From Cognaticolwellia mytili (GTDB lineage Bacteria > Pseudomonadota > Gammaproteobacteria > Enterobacterales > Alteromonadaceae): 64,000 nt of DNA. Position 1 is the stretch's first letter; every line of letters begins with the position of its first letter. The position numbers and the translations under genes were made by a program. Of the stretch, positions 8,968 through 18,008 are shown one piece after another. Location: contig NZ_NBOF01000003.1 of NCBI RefSeq assembly GCF_002104475.1, positions 682,001 through 746,000 of the forward strand. The letters are read 5' to 3'. Below the pieces are notes generated by a model, which saw only the letters and a list, made by a program, of their open reading frames with translations, had not been told where the DNA came from and made no database searches.

Positions 8968-9384
8968 CTACAGCTGCTCAATAACAGCTTTTGATAAAAT
9001 AATAATTATTTTCCTTTCAATACTAAACGTAATATCTTCGTAATTATCCTCATCTGGATGATTGGAAAAAATATTCTCATAATGGTCAAAGTAGAAAGAA
9101 TGTAATAATGAATCTTTCGTATTACCTAAATAGCAGTTTATTTTTCCATAATAAAAGTCTGTTCGATCACTATACGGAGAAATAGTAAAGTCTATTAGTA
9201 TTTGAGTACCAAGCATCGTTATAAAGTGCGCTGTAGATGATATATCTGTAGCAGTTGAAATACTCATATCGAACTGATCATAATTAGGCTGTTTATATGC
9301 GCTTAACTTTTCAATGATTTTGTTGTAGACCTTTAACCCACTTGAGTAATTTCTATGTGCAAATTGAACTTCATGATCTTGCAT
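8968..9384 (-). CDS. hypothetical protein paired with SLATT-like gene
   Basis: A 138-aa protein with no recognised domain. It has a helical N terminus and an aromatic-rich middle (DRTDFYYGKINCYL) that looks like a mixed alpha/beta domain. It starts 4 bp after the SLATT-like gene ends, so the two form a unit. Lower GC than the flanking phage genes and its place between lysin and repressor suggest accessory (moron) cargo. Confidence 0.6.
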   Translation of the reverse strand: MQDHEVQFAHRNYSSGLKVYNKIIEKLSAYKQPNYDQFDMSISTATDISSTAHFITMLGTQILIDFTISPYSDRTDFYYGKINCYLGNTKDSLLHSFYFDHYENIFSNHPDEDNYEDITFSIERKIIIILSKAVIEQL

Positions 9385-9388
9385 TTAT

Positions 9389-9904
9389 TTAATCCTTTAT
9401 CGCAGACGGCCAATTAAACATATTGGCTGTATTAGCCTTAAACCAATGAACATTATGAAAATACGCTTTATCAACTTTTAAGCGTCGAGCAATATCATCA
9501 TGACAAACTTCTAATAACAATTTACGAACAGGTGGTTCTTGCAATTCAATAGATTTAATTTTCATTTGCAGATCATTAAATTGGAGCTCTGTAAGAGCCG
9601 AGCCATAATTTAAAAGCTCATGTTCCAACATAAGATACTTGTTACGTAAATCATTATGAAGAGAGCCTTGCCCGCGAGTGTCAATAATTAAATCTACAGC
9701 TTGTAGCACAGCAACAATAGCTGCGCAAAAAATACCTATTTCTAACTTTGAACTTATTATAGCTACCGCTGATGTCGAGAATATAAGAGAGAATGCACTG
9801 ACAAAGCGGTGCCAAGCGTTAAAATAGCTTTGGCGTAACATATGATAATAAGAACCTATTCCAAGATGGAATTGACACTGAAACACTTGTTCACTTGACG
9901 TCAT
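9389..9904 (-). CDS. SLATT-like two-TM protein, putative phage-borne defence or exclusion effector
   Basis: A 171-aa protein. An N-terminal helix with SYYHMLRQSYFNAWHR precedes two membrane helices (about residues 33-52 and 54-72), then a long helix with DLRNKYLMLEHELL. This order matches SLATT-domain proteins, which are predicted pore-formers in nucleotide-signalling or other conflict systems. No sensor domain is fused. The partner may be the adjacent 138-aa gene. The SLATT call is by pattern only. Confidence 0.55.
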   Translation of the reverse strand: MTSSEQVFQCQFHLGIGSYYHMLRQSYFNAWHRFVSAFSLIFSTSAVAIISSKLEIGIFCAAIVAVLQAVDLIIDTRGQGSLHNDLRNKYLMLEHELLNYGSALTELQFNDLQMKIKSIELQEPPVRKLLLEVCHDDIARRLKVDKAYFHNVHWFKANTANMFNWPSAIKD

Positions 9905-9912
9905 AGCACTTC

Positions 9913-10104
9913 CTATTTTTTGGTTTTATCCCCTGAAACTTTATCAGGATTTGGTGGTGTAGCAAAATGCGTTGTAATAGTGTCGCTTCTTGATTCATTA
10001 CCAAAGTGGAAACGGCCACTCTCACTTTTATTGTGCTTTCTATTTTCGACCAAGCTTTCGCCTGAATCACGGAAAATTACTTTGTCATCTTGCTTTTTAG
10101 TCAT
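9913..10104 (-). CDS. small polar hypothetical protein
   Basis: A 63-aa protein made almost entirely of charged and polar residues, with no hydrophobic core, so probably disordered. It lies 8 bp upstream of the SLATT-like gene and probably shares its transcript. A start at 10104 is preceded by a GGAGTCGC-type ribosome site. Confidence 0.5.
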   Translation of the reverse strand: MTKKQDDKVIFRDSGESLVENRKHNKSESGRFHFGNESRSDTITTHFATPPNPDKVSGDKTKK

Positions 10105-10155
10105 TATAGCGACTCCTTTAAATTTAGTTTTTTATTTATTTGTATCTAGTTTTCA

Positions 10156-10791
10156 TTACAACATCGAAATTTTGTCTAATATCCATCTACCACCTGTTAT
10201 CCCTGTAACTTTACATGAATAGTTATTGCGTATTTGTGCGCCAAAGCTATTTTGTGCATCAACATATCCAGTCACTAGATATTGAATTTCATTCTTGCCG
10301 CCACGACGTGTTTGTTTTAGTTGGGTAACGTTAGAATTTCCGTAGGAAGAGAAGTCAGCACTTGATGGGGACTTTAATTGACTTTCAACAAACCCCATAC
10401 AATGAACAAAAGCATAACTGGGGGTTGGTTCTCTTGTTTTTTCCTTTTCTGCGTAATTATCAGAACAAGATTTAAAACCAAAGAATATAGAGGCAAGCAC
10501 AACAAGCACAAACACGGTGCTAAACAGCTGAATCTTTATGGAGTCTGCTGGATTACTTACGCCACAATGCGGGCATTTATCAATATTTACTTGTACTAGC
10601 TGATCGCATTTCTTACATGTCTTTGTTTTATTTTTCATTACTGGCTTTATATTAACAGGCGCTACTTTAGCATAAGGTTCTTCATCTGTTTTTTTATAAA
10701 CTCCGGCTACTTTCTTCCATAACTGACCATGCTGATCTTTATAAAAATCAGTGCCGTCTATACGGGTTCTTTGTAGTATTTCCTTATCCAT
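10156..10791 (-). CDS. zinc-ribbon, single-TM hypothetical protein
   Basis: A 211-aa protein. Residues about 55-80 hold TCKKCDQLVQVNIDKCPHCG, a CxxC...CxxC zinc ribbon. A membrane helix follows (about 90-110), then an extracytoplasmic domain containing LKSPSSADF. The ribbon would be cytoplasmic. It sits directly downstream of the repressor, a place where lysogeny-expressed accessory or exclusion genes are common. Confidence 0.6.
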   Translation of the reverse strand: MDKEILQRTRIDGTDFYKDQHGQLWKKVAGVYKKTDEEPYAKVAPVNIKPVMKNKTKTCKKCDQLVQVNIDKCPHCGVSNPADSIKIQLFSTVFVLVVLASIFFGFKSCSDNYAEKEKTREPTPSYAFVHCMGFVESQLKSPSSADFSSYGNSNVTQLKQTRRGGKNEIQYLVTGYVDAQNSFGAQIRNNYSCKVTGITGGRWILDKISML

Positions 10792-10816
10792 TTACCATGT
10801 CCTTATCATGAACTAT

Positions 10817-11779
10817 TTAGCCTATATCTTTGGCAATCCAAACTACTTGACCAACAACATCTAATGATTCAAAGCTGTCTTTAGATAAGACCATTGGCTC
10901 ATATGCCATATTATCGCTGATAAGCTTTAAGTTACCATCAAGTAAGCGCTGAACGCGCTTAACTAATAAAGTGTCATCTTGTCTGATTACATAAATGCTA
11001 CCATCTTGAATATTGTCAATTTTAGTCATAATCAATAATGAATTGTTGTTCGATATAGTCGGTTCCATTGAGTCACCTTTGGCGAACACTACCACTAAAT
11101 CTTTTTCGTTAAAGCCTCGGTATTTTAACCATTTATGCCTAAAAGCTAGGTAACGTGTAGGTTGTTCATCACTATTGATAGCACCATGCCCCGCACTTAC
11201 TTGTACGTTGTAACCGGGGATCATAGCAAATTCATTAGCGTTATCTTGTTGGCCATGGCGATTTAAATAATCGATAAAGCCTTTAAGCTCACTGCTTTCA
11301 CAATTTTTTTGTAATGCTAATTTAAAAAGCATTGCTTTCACTAATTCGTAATCTTCAGGCGCAGCGTCGAGCACCAAATTATCATGTATATAGGCAGATG
11401 CCTCTTTTATCTGCTTCGTTATAGGTACATTTCGTTCTTGTACTCGCTTCTCGGCCTCAATATCACATGCATACACGGAAAGAGCAATATCGTGACGTTG
11501 CTCTTTATCGTGTGTCGACAAATGAGACAAGCTAGGTTCACCTTCACCTGTTAATAGCCAATGAATGTTTATCTCATTTTTTTTTGCGTAATTAATAAAA
11601 ATATCAAAAGGCGTTGTTCCTCTTTTTCTCCATTGGGCTGGATTACCACGATTAACACCAAATTCACGTGCAATGGCGCTATCAGTTGATAACGCGCTCG
11701 GTGATAAGGTGTTAACTCTTGATAACATTTTTTTCATTTCTTCTGAGAAACCAGAAAACAAGTCTTCATCTGTTGACAT
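10817..11779 (-). CDS. phage repressor, CI-type HTH plus S24/LexA-like peptidase
   Basis: About 320 aa from the ATG at 11779, which has an AAGG site upstream. The N-terminal domain ends in NIHWLLTGEGEP, typical of the CI repressor HTH family. The C-terminal domain holds a cleavage-like VSAGHGA, the nucleophile in KGDSMEPTI, and the lysine in LLVKRVQR, so the Ser-Lys dyad is complete. RecA-stimulated self-cleavage would allow SOS induction. It is transcribed away from the early operon. Confidence 0.85.
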   Translation of the reverse strand: MSTDEDLFSGFSEEMKKMLSRVNTLSPSALSTDSAIAREFGVNRGNPAQWRKRGTTPFDIFINYAKKNEINIHWLLTGEGEPSLSHLSTHDKEQRHDIALSVYACDIEAEKRVQERNVPITKQIKEASAYIHDNLVLDAAPEDYELVKAMLFKLALQKNCESSELKGFIDYLNRHGQQDNANEFAMIPGYNVQVSAGHGAINSDEQPTRYLAFRHKWLKYRGFNEKDLVVVFAKGDSMEPTISNNNSLLIMTKIDNIQDGSIYVIRQDDTLLVKRVQRLLDGNLKLISDNMAYEPMVLSKDSFESLDVVGQVVWIAKDIG

Positions 11780-11811
11780 ATTTAAAGTTAACCTTAATAA
11801 TGTGTACTCAC

Positions 11812-11859
11812 TTGATAACAACTTAACCTTTATTTTATTAAAACCTAGCTGCAACTAGG
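11812..11859 (+). promoter_or_regulatory. candidate early promoter and repressor operator region
   Basis: Between the divergent repressor and Ner-like genes, TTGATA at 11812-11817 and TTATTA at 11835-11840 are 17 bp apart and could drive the rightward early operon. CCTAGCTGCAACTAGG at 11844-11859 is a near-perfect 16-bp palindrome between this promoter and the Ner-like start, a reasonable operator. Confidence 0.45.
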
Positions 11860-11880
11860 CACTAACAAAGAGAGTCTACT

Positions 11881-12150
11881 ATGGATTATGAAACAATCAA
11901 AATTGAGTTAAGCAATAAAGGCTATTCAATGTCTATGATTGCCGCCGCATTAAAATGTACGCCTGTCAATATTCATCAAGTTTGTAAAAGAGCCAACCGT
12001 AGTCACCGTGTTGCTAATGCCATTGCTGTGGTACTTGATAAAGAAATCAAAGATATTTTTCCTGACGTTGAGAGTTATCACAACGTTAAGGTATTTGACA
12101 CGTCTCGCGAAGAACGCATTGCAGACCTTCAACAGCGTCTTGCTAGCTAG
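11881..12150 (+). CDS. Ner/Nlp-like HTH regulator
   Basis: An 89-aa protein with LSNKGYSMSMIAAALKCTPVNIHQVCKRANRS-type HTH (about residues 10-45), matching the Ner/Nlp family that damps early transcription in Mu-like phages. It is the first rightward gene after the operator region, as in Mu. Confidence 0.78.
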   Translation: MDYETIKIELSNKGYSMSMIAAALKCTPVNIHQVCKRANRSHRVANAIAVVLDKEIKDIFPDVESYHNVKVFDTSREERIADLQQRLAS

Positions 12151-12162
12151 GGGAATACCGCC

Positions 12163-12411
12163 ATGCTTCATACTTATCGTCACACGCCACTCGAAACCAC
12201 TCAGGTAATAGCGGTTAACCGTTCTTGGATCCCGCAAGTAGAGTTGCTTCAAGAGTTGTTCAAACCGGTATTGGTTCATGTGCGTTTGCCAAATGGTGTT
12301 CATGTTGTTGCGCCATTACAGAAAAAGTTGAATTCAAATTTATACGAGCTGTTATTTCCAAGCCAGTTGCTTGTTTGGAAAGACAATAAAAAGGCGACTT
12401 CTAATGACTAA
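12163..12411 (+). CDS. hypothetical early phage protein
   Basis: An 82-aa protein with a beta-rich middle (KPVLVHVRLPNGVHVVAP). No family recognised. It overlaps the next gene by 8 bp, so both are part of the early operon. Confidence 0.6.
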   Translation: MLHTYRHTPLETTQVIAVNRSWIPQVELLQELFKPVLVHVRLPNGVHVVAPLQKKLNSNLYELLFPSQLLVWKDNKKATSND

Positions 12412-12889
12412 AACATATTGGAAAAAGGTGGTGCCACATAGCATGCCGCATGCTTTGCAGCTGACTAAGCAGCACGGCATTGAAAAGAAGAACATGAGTG
12501 TTGAGCGCATTGGTGATCACTTAAGTGAAACAGGTGATTTAATTTATAAGTGGTTAGGCACTGCCAAAATGCCTGTAAACAAAGTGATTGCCTTTGAACA
12601 AGCCTGTGGTGCAAATTTTGTTACTCAATATTTGGCACACAGCCAAGGATTTTTACTTGTGCCAGCGCCAACAGGTCGCAAAGCAAAGCATAAAGATTTA
12701 ATTGACTTACAAGCTTTTATGATTGAAGTGTCTGGCTTATTGATGCGTAACAGCCAAGAGCAAACGAGTAGCCAAGAGACTGTTGATGGCATTAAGAAAT
12801 TAATGGAGTCGTTAGCTTTTCATGAGCGCAATATTAGCTCTACAGAGCAACCGCAACATGAACTTGTTTTAGGAGGTAACAATGCTTAA
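12404..12889 (+). CDS. early phage protein, possible HTH regulator
   Basis: A 161-aa protein from the ATG at 12404. The first 80 residues (MSVERIGDHLSETGDLIYKW, then KVIAFEQACG) look like a CII-type helical DNA-binding region, and the rest is helical. The regulatory assignment is tentative. Confidence 0.55.
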   Translation: MTKTYWKKVVPHSMPHALQLTKQHGIEKKNMSVERIGDHLSETGDLIYKWLGTAKMPVNKVIAFEQACGANFVTQYLAHSQGFLLVPAPTGRKAKHKDLIDLQAFMIEVSGLLMRNSQEQTSSQETVDGIKKLMESLAFHERNISSTEQPQHELVLGGNNA

Positions 12890-13001
12890 GTCATCATTCA
12901 AGCATTACGCACTTAAGCTTGTAGCCAATACATTAGGTGTTCTTTTGATTTTTTCAGTTTTCTATTTTGCACTTTACATTGAAGCGGTAGTTTTATCATG
13001 A
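12882..13001 (+). CDS. 39-aa single-TM early phage protein
   Basis: ATG at 12882 is preceded by a strong AGGAGGT at 12871-12877 and the frame runs to TGA at 12999-13001. The product has a basic N terminus and one membrane helix (about residues 14-38). It overlaps the previous stop by 8 bp and the next ATG by 4 bp (ATGA), which supports real translation. Function unknown. Confidence 0.6.
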   Translation: MLKSSFKHYALKLVANTLGVLLIFSVFYFALYIEAVVLS

Positions 13002-13306
13002 GCCATAAATATTTTAGCGGTTCACAACATCGTATGAGCATTATTGTCATGTCACTAGTTGGCGCTGAGGCCAATGGTTTGACTATGGCAGATATTTCTG
13101 AAAAGTCTGGTGAAAGCAAATCAAACGTTCTTAAGACCTTAGCAAATTTAGAAGCAGTAAACTGGGTAGAGAAGCACCCAGCCAACGACAAGGTTTATCG
13201 CCTTACACCATTGTTTAGCCAAATAGCTAATACCATTCAAATAGGTTTGCGAACTGCTGTTCAGCAGCTTGAGCAAGACCAAACCAACTACAACAAAATT
13301 ATCTAG
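12998..13306 (+). CDS. winged-helix (IclR/MarR-like) early phage protein
   Basis: A 102-aa protein with IVMSLVGAEANGLTMADISEKSGESKSNVLKTLANLEAVNWVEK in segments that read as a winged helix (about residues 14-60), followed by a helix. Similar small IclR-N-like regulators occur in early regions of transposable phages. It overlaps the 39-aa gene. Confidence 0.65.
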   Translation: MSHKYFSGSQHRMSIIVMSLVGAEANGLTMADISEKSGESKSNVLKTLANLEAVNWVEKHPANDKVYRLTPLFSQIANTIQIGLRTAVQQLEQDQTNYNKII

Positions 13307-13315
13307 GAATTCGTT

Positions 13316-13777
13316 ATGTCAAACACTGACACAAAAGTTACAGAACCGACTAAAAAACAAAAACCACTCAACGACAGCAGCCTAAACAAGCTTGTAGAGG
13401 CTGCTAAATCAGGCAAAAGAACAAACAAAAAACCGACAAGAACCGAGCAGATCATGCAATTAATGTCTATGGAAGTAGGTGCTATGGATGTACGCAACTG
13501 TATGTCAATGGCAAGTGACATTACGAATACAGAACATTATCGCTTGATTAGAGATCATGAATTATTTGTTTATCAAATGAGCTTCCTTAAAACCATATCA
13601 ACATGGGAAGACTATTGCATTGAAGTGATTAAAGCCCCTGCAAACATAGTGAACAAAGAAATTGATGAGCTACCAGAAATGATAGCTGAATATGAAGAGC
13701 TAAGAGCAACGAGAAATCTCCCAGATATGTTAACTGAACTAATGAAAAACAACCGTATTTTAAAGGAATTAGTGTAA
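13316..13777 (+). CDS. hypothetical early phage protein
   Basis: A 153-aa protein with a charged, probably disordered first 45 residues and then a helical domain. No family recognised. Its stop overlaps the next start (TAATG). Confidence 0.6.
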   Translation: MSNTDTKVTEPTKKQKPLNDSSLNKLVEAAKSGKRTNKKPTRTEQIMQLMSMEVGAMDVRNCMSMASDITNTEHYRLIRDHELFVYQMSFLKTISTWEDYCIEVIKAPANIVNKEIDELPEMIAEYEELRATRNLPDMLTELMKNNRILKELV

Positions 13778-14721
13778 TGAATGACGTTAGCACCGATTTA
13801 TCCACTGAGCAGCAAAAAGCCGTTATTGATACCAAAGAATCAGTAGAAAGACTTGAACAAGTACTTTTAGATTTAGGCCAAGTTCGCGCATTCGATTTTT
13901 TAAGTAAACTGGTAACGGTTTCCAATCTACGCACTTTACAAAGCATCAAAGAATCCAAGTCCTACAAGGGTTTAACCTATCGAGATAAAGATAAAAAACT
14001 GGTAACGGTTTCCACTTGGGATGATTTTTGCCAACATAAATTACAAGTATCCAGAAAGACTATTGATAACAACTTACTTAACTTCAATGAATTCGGTGAA
14101 GAGTTTTTTGAAGCTTCACAACGTATTGGTCTAGGTACACGTGAACTTCGTAAACTTCGCCAATTACCTGAGCCACAACAACTAGCGGTAATCAACAGTG
14201 AAGAAGTTGATTTAGGTGATAAAGCCGCTGTTAAAGAGCTTATTGAAGATTTGGTTGTCAGCCATACCAAAGAAAAAAAAGAGCTCGCCAAACAAGTCAA
14301 AGAAGCTAACAACACCGTAAAAGCTGCACGCGAACTTTCTTCTGAAAAGCAGCAAGAACTTAACGCGATAAAAGAGCAAGAATCAATTCGCCAGTTTAGC
14401 CAAGCGCCTTGGCACCGTAACGCGTTAGATAGCGTTAACGCGATGATTGAAGCGCGCGCTTCAATTTCTCAAGGCGCTAACCAGTTACTTGATGTATTAA
14501 ACAACTTAAGCGCAAATCACGACCTTGACGAAAAAGCCATTGAGCATATTGGTCGCAGCTTGTTAAGCGAAGCACAACACAATTTAAGTGTGGTGAGTGA
14601 CTTTTGTAATGATGCGTTTTCTCTGCTTGGCGATAAGTTTCACCCTGATTTAACAGCTGATGAATTGTTTAACCAGTTGCATTCGAACAATGATAACGAA
14701 GTTACAGATAGCACTGAATAA
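13777..14721 (+). CDS. early phage protein with coiled coil
   Basis: A 314-aa protein. The N-terminal 150 residues include SRKTIDNNLLNF and LGTRELRKLRQLPEPQ, which resemble DNA-binding helices. A coiled coil follows (about 165-210). It contains two copies of an in-frame 19-bp repeat encoding KLVTVS, 90 bp apart. Sits directly before the transposase; a role in transposition or replication is inferred from position only. Confidence 0.6.
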   Translation: MNDVSTDLSTEQQKAVIDTKESVERLEQVLLDLGQVRAFDFLSKLVTVSNLRTLQSIKESKSYKGLTYRDKDKKLVTVSTWDDFCQHKLQVSRKTIDNNLLNFNEFGEEFFEASQRIGLGTRELRKLRQLPEPQQLAVINSEEVDLGDKAAVKELIEDLVVSHTKEKKELAKQVKEANNTVKAARELSSEKQQELNAIKEQESIRQFSQAPWHRNALDSVNAMIEARASISQGANQLLDVLNNLSANHDLDEKAIEHIGRSLLSEAQHNLSVVSDFCNDAFSLLGDKFHPDLTADELFNQLHSNNDNEVTDSTE

Positions 14722-14753
14722 CCGTAAGCCATTAACTTATTAGTAGGTACATT

Positions 14754-16538
14754 ATGATTTCCGACGTAGCAATTAGCATTCTAAAAAATTACGGTGAACA
14801 GCTTCAACATGCTGCCAATGGCGCCAAAGGCGCTATTTTAGCAAGTGCTATGGCTGAACTAGGTTGGAGTAAAGACAAGGTTTACCGCAATTTAAAAAAT
14901 ATTGGCTTTAGTAGTGGTAGAAAAGTACGTAAAGATGCAGGTACTACTAGCCAAGATGAACAATCGTTATTAACACTTGCTGCCGTAAGTAAAACGAGCG
15001 CACGCGCTAACGGTAAAACCTTGGTTGAAACCACCGATGCTATTAGCATTTTAAGCCAGAACGGACATAAGTTTTTATCACCTAGTTCGGTTAACCGCTT
15101 ATTGCGCGATAAAAATTTAACCGCTAAACAAACCAAACAAGACACCACCCACGGCTACATTAGAACGTTGCACAGTAACCATGTGCATGAAGCTGATGCT
15201 TCATTGTGTGTACTTTATTACCCGCCAAATAATAAGGGCGGCAGAATTCAAAAACACACCACCTTTGCTGAGCAATATAAAAACAAACCTGAGCAGCTTG
15301 AAAAAATAAAGCGTTTACGCGTTTGGCGCTATGTAATGGTTGACCATTACAGCGGGTTAATTAGCGTTAAGTACTTTGAAAGTGCAGGTGAAAACCAACA
15401 AATTTTGTATGACTTTTTATTGACCTGTTGGGCTAAGGCAAGCGGCTCGCCGTTTCATGGTTTACCTAAAACGCTTTATTGGGACAAAGGCAGTGCCATG
15501 ACCAGTAAGGCAATTAAACACGCGCTAAGCTGTTTACAAGTTGAACATATTGCCCATACCACCCATTTGGCCCGCGCAACGGGCGCTGTTGAAAAAGCGA
15601 ATGACATTGTTGAAAAACGTTTTGAAGGCCGTTTGTTTCTTGAGTCTGTAAACAGTGTGGAAGAACTAAATGCCATTGCGCTGAAATGGCAAAACGCTTA
15701 CAACGCTAATTTAATTCCTAATTACAACGCTAAGCATAGCCGCCATGGTATGGCACGTACTGATGCCTGGCTAACGATTATGCAAGCCGGAAACATTCAA
15801 CATTTACGTGCTTTACCTAGCCTTGATTACTGTCGTTATATTTTCAGCCATGAGCCTGTAACGCGTATTGTTAAACCTGATTTAGAAATTACTTTTTCTC
15901 ACCCACAAGTTAAAAAGTCGCTTACGTATAGCCTGGCGAACTTAGACTGCATTTCTGCTGGCATTAAAGTATTGGTTAGCCCCTTGGTTGTTGGTGATGA
16001 ATGCCGTGTATTAGTGACTATTGAAAATAAATTTGGTGATGATGTATTGCATGAAGTAGCGCCGCTTGAATTTCTTGAAATGGGCTTTCGTGCTGATGCT
16101 GCTGTATTTGGTGAAGAGTTCAACACTAAGCAAGATAGCCAAATTGATACCAACCAAAAAGAAATGGACAGGCTTGCTTATCCTGGCTTAAGCGATGAAG
16201 ACATTGCCAAAGCTAAGAAGAAAAAAGCCATGCCATTTGAGGGCAGCATTGATGCCCTTAGCCATATTGCCAACATTGACGAGCCAGCAGCCATTACGCC
16301 GAAAGGCAAAAAGTTTGATGTGCCTGAGCAATTCCAACCGGAAGAACGCAAACCACTTTCACGTATTGAATTAAAAATGGCAGTACTTAAGCAGCTTGGC
16401 CGTGATTTAGAGCCGTTTGAAAGTGAGCATGTTGAGCAATTCACTCAAGCATACCGTGAAGACGTTGCCACCATTGTTACTGAGTTGCATAACGGCTTAG
16501 TGAAGCCTTCAGCGCAAGTTTTTAAGTTAGTTAAATAA
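14754..16538 (+). CDS. phage transposase, DDE integrase core (MuA/TnpA-like)
   Basis: A 594-aa protein. The N-terminal HTH region is followed by a DDE catalytic core: first Asp in HEADASLCVL (about residue 145), second Asp in LYWDKGSAMT (about 243), and Glu in GAVEKANDIVEKRF (about 279). The C-terminal part after about residue 350 is Mu-transposase C-like and contacts the ATPase. It catalyses phage integration and replicative transposition. Partner gene follows 24 bp downstream. Confidence 0.9.
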   Translation: MISDVAISILKNYGEQLQHAANGAKGAILASAMAELGWSKDKVYRNLKNIGFSSGRKVRKDAGTTSQDEQSLLTLAAVSKTSARANGKTLVETTDAISILSQNGHKFLSPSSVNRLLRDKNLTAKQTKQDTTHGYIRTLHSNHVHEADASLCVLYYPPNNKGGRIQKHTTFAEQYKNKPEQLEKIKRLRVWRYVMVDHYSGLISVKYFESAGENQQILYDFLLTCWAKASGSPFHGLPKTLYWDKGSAMTSKAIKHALSCLQVEHIAHTTHLARATGAVEKANDIVEKRFEGRLFLESVNSVEELNAIALKWQNAYNANLIPNYNAKHSRHGMARTDAWLTIMQAGNIQHLRALPSLDYCRYIFSHEPVTRIVKPDLEITFSHPQVKKSLTYSLANLDCISAGIKVLVSPLVVGDECRVLVTIENKFGDDVLHEVAPLEFLEMGFRADAAVFGEEFNTKQDSQIDTNQKEMDRLAYPGLSDEDIAKAKKKKAMPFEGSIDALSHIANIDEPAAITPKGKKFDVPEQFQPEERKPLSRIELKMAVLKQLGRDLEPFESEHVEQFTQAYREDVATIVTELHNGLVKPSAQVFKLVK

Positions 16539-16562
16539 CGTTACCTAAACAAGGAGTTTTAT

Positions 16563-18008
16563 ATGTCAGCACTATTAAAAATTCATGCTTCAACCGAGTT
16601 TTTGTCAATTGGCGATGTGATGGCCAAGCACGAGATCAAACAAGTGAGTTTGGTTCGCCAGTTGTGTGCTGACGGTATGCCATGTAGCAAAGGTACTGCA
16701 CGTGCATTGATGCAGGGTATTTGGCCTAAAAAGTACAGCCAACAAGCTGTTAAAAAATCAATATTGCGGTTATTCAATGGCCGTTTAACTGGGGAGGAAA
16801 CGAACACTATGTTCGAGAATGCCGCTGAGCAAAACAGCGAACCACAAACCTTTAGGGCTTCGTTTTTACTGGTTAAATATAGCTTTACCCAAGTAGATGC
16901 AAACAAAGTACTTAAAGAAGCGGGGATAAATGTTAGTCCGGCCACGCTCAATATGTTTTTGAATAATGGCTACACCACAACTAAATACACACTAGAGGAT
17001 TTTCAACAACCACTTCAAGTTTGGTTAACTAAATTTGCCACAAAGGAAGAAATAAAAACCATGTGGCAAACCACCGCCCGTGAGCATAAGGGAACGACGA
17101 GAAAAAACATTTTAAAAAACAATTTTGTTGAAAGTATGGAGCCTGAAATGTTAACCCAAAAAGCAATGAAGCACTTTCGTGTTTCTCAACACCCATTTGC
17201 CGACGAAATGCGTGGCATGGGTGATTTATACCTTAGTCATCATCATTTACGTGTACGTGAAGCGATGATTCAAGCCGCACAAAATAGCAGTATTTTAGCG
17301 GTGTCAGCGGAGTGTGGCGCAGGTAAAACCACCTTACGCGAGTGCTTTAATGAATACACTAAAACTGAAATGCCTAACCTGGTAATTATTGAGCCTGAAG
17401 TTACTGATAAAAAGCTACTTACGGCGGCGATGATTTTTGAAGCGATAGCCGACGAGCTTGATATTAAAAATTTAAAAATGGGCCACGAAAAACGTTCTCG
17501 CCAAATTAAACGTGAGTTGATCAAAAGCGTTAAAAACGGCAATAGCCATGTGTTAGTAATTGAAGAAGCGCACGATTTAAGTAATGCGGTATTAAAGCAT
17601 TTAAAACGTGTTCATGAGCTACGCGAAGGTTTTAGAAGTTTACTAGGTATTATTTTGGTTGGCCAAACCGAGCTTAATAAAAACCTAAACAATTATGACG
17701 TTCGTGAGTTTTCATTGCGCTGTAACGTGGTTGATTTACCGCCGTTAGGGCTTGGTATTACTGATTATGTTGCTCATAAGTTCAGCCGTAAAGGTGTTGA
17801 CCATACAAAGGTAATTGACCAGGGCGGCATTGATGCGATTAAAGAACGTTTGCAAGGATCTACTAGTTTCGGCTTAAAACGCAGCCAAGAGGCTAAAGAT
17901 ATGAGCTATCCACTCAACGTTAACACTATGTTGGTTAAGGCAATGAACCTTGCTTGCAGCATGAGTGAGCCGTTGATCACTAAAGAAGTTATTGAAGGAA
18001 TTAAGTAA
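16563..18008 (+). CDS. phage transposition ATPase (MuB/TnpB-like, AAA)
   Basis: A 481-aa protein. About 200 N-terminal residues include DNA-binding-like helices. The AAA core has Walker A at AECGAGKTTLRE and Walker B at VLVIEEAHD, with a sensor-like ILVGQTEL. MuB-type ATPases select target DNA and activate the transposase. The stop overlaps the next start. It is longer than MuB, as in BcepMu-type phages. Confidence 0.88.
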   Translation: MSALLKIHASTEFLSIGDVMAKHEIKQVSLVRQLCADGMPCSKGTARALMQGIWPKKYSQQAVKKSILRLFNGRLTGEETNTMFENAAEQNSEPQTFRASFLLVKYSFTQVDANKVLKEAGINVSPATLNMFLNNGYTTTKYTLEDFQQPLQVWLTKFATKEEIKTMWQTTAREHKGTTRKNILKNNFVESMEPEMLTQKAMKHFRVSQHPFADEMRGMGDLYLSHHHLRVREAMIQAAQNSSILAVSAECGAGKTTLRECFNEYTKTEMPNLVIIEPEVTDKKLLTAAMIFEAIADELDIKNLKMGHEKRSRQIKRELIKSVKNGNSHVLVIEEAHDLSNAVLKHLKRVHELREGFRSLLGIILVGQTELNKNLNNYDVREFSLRCNVVDLPPLGLGITDYVAHKFSRKGVDHTKVIDQGGIDAIKERLQGSTSFGLKRSQEAKDMSYPLNVNTMLVKAMNLACSMSEPLITKEVIEGIK

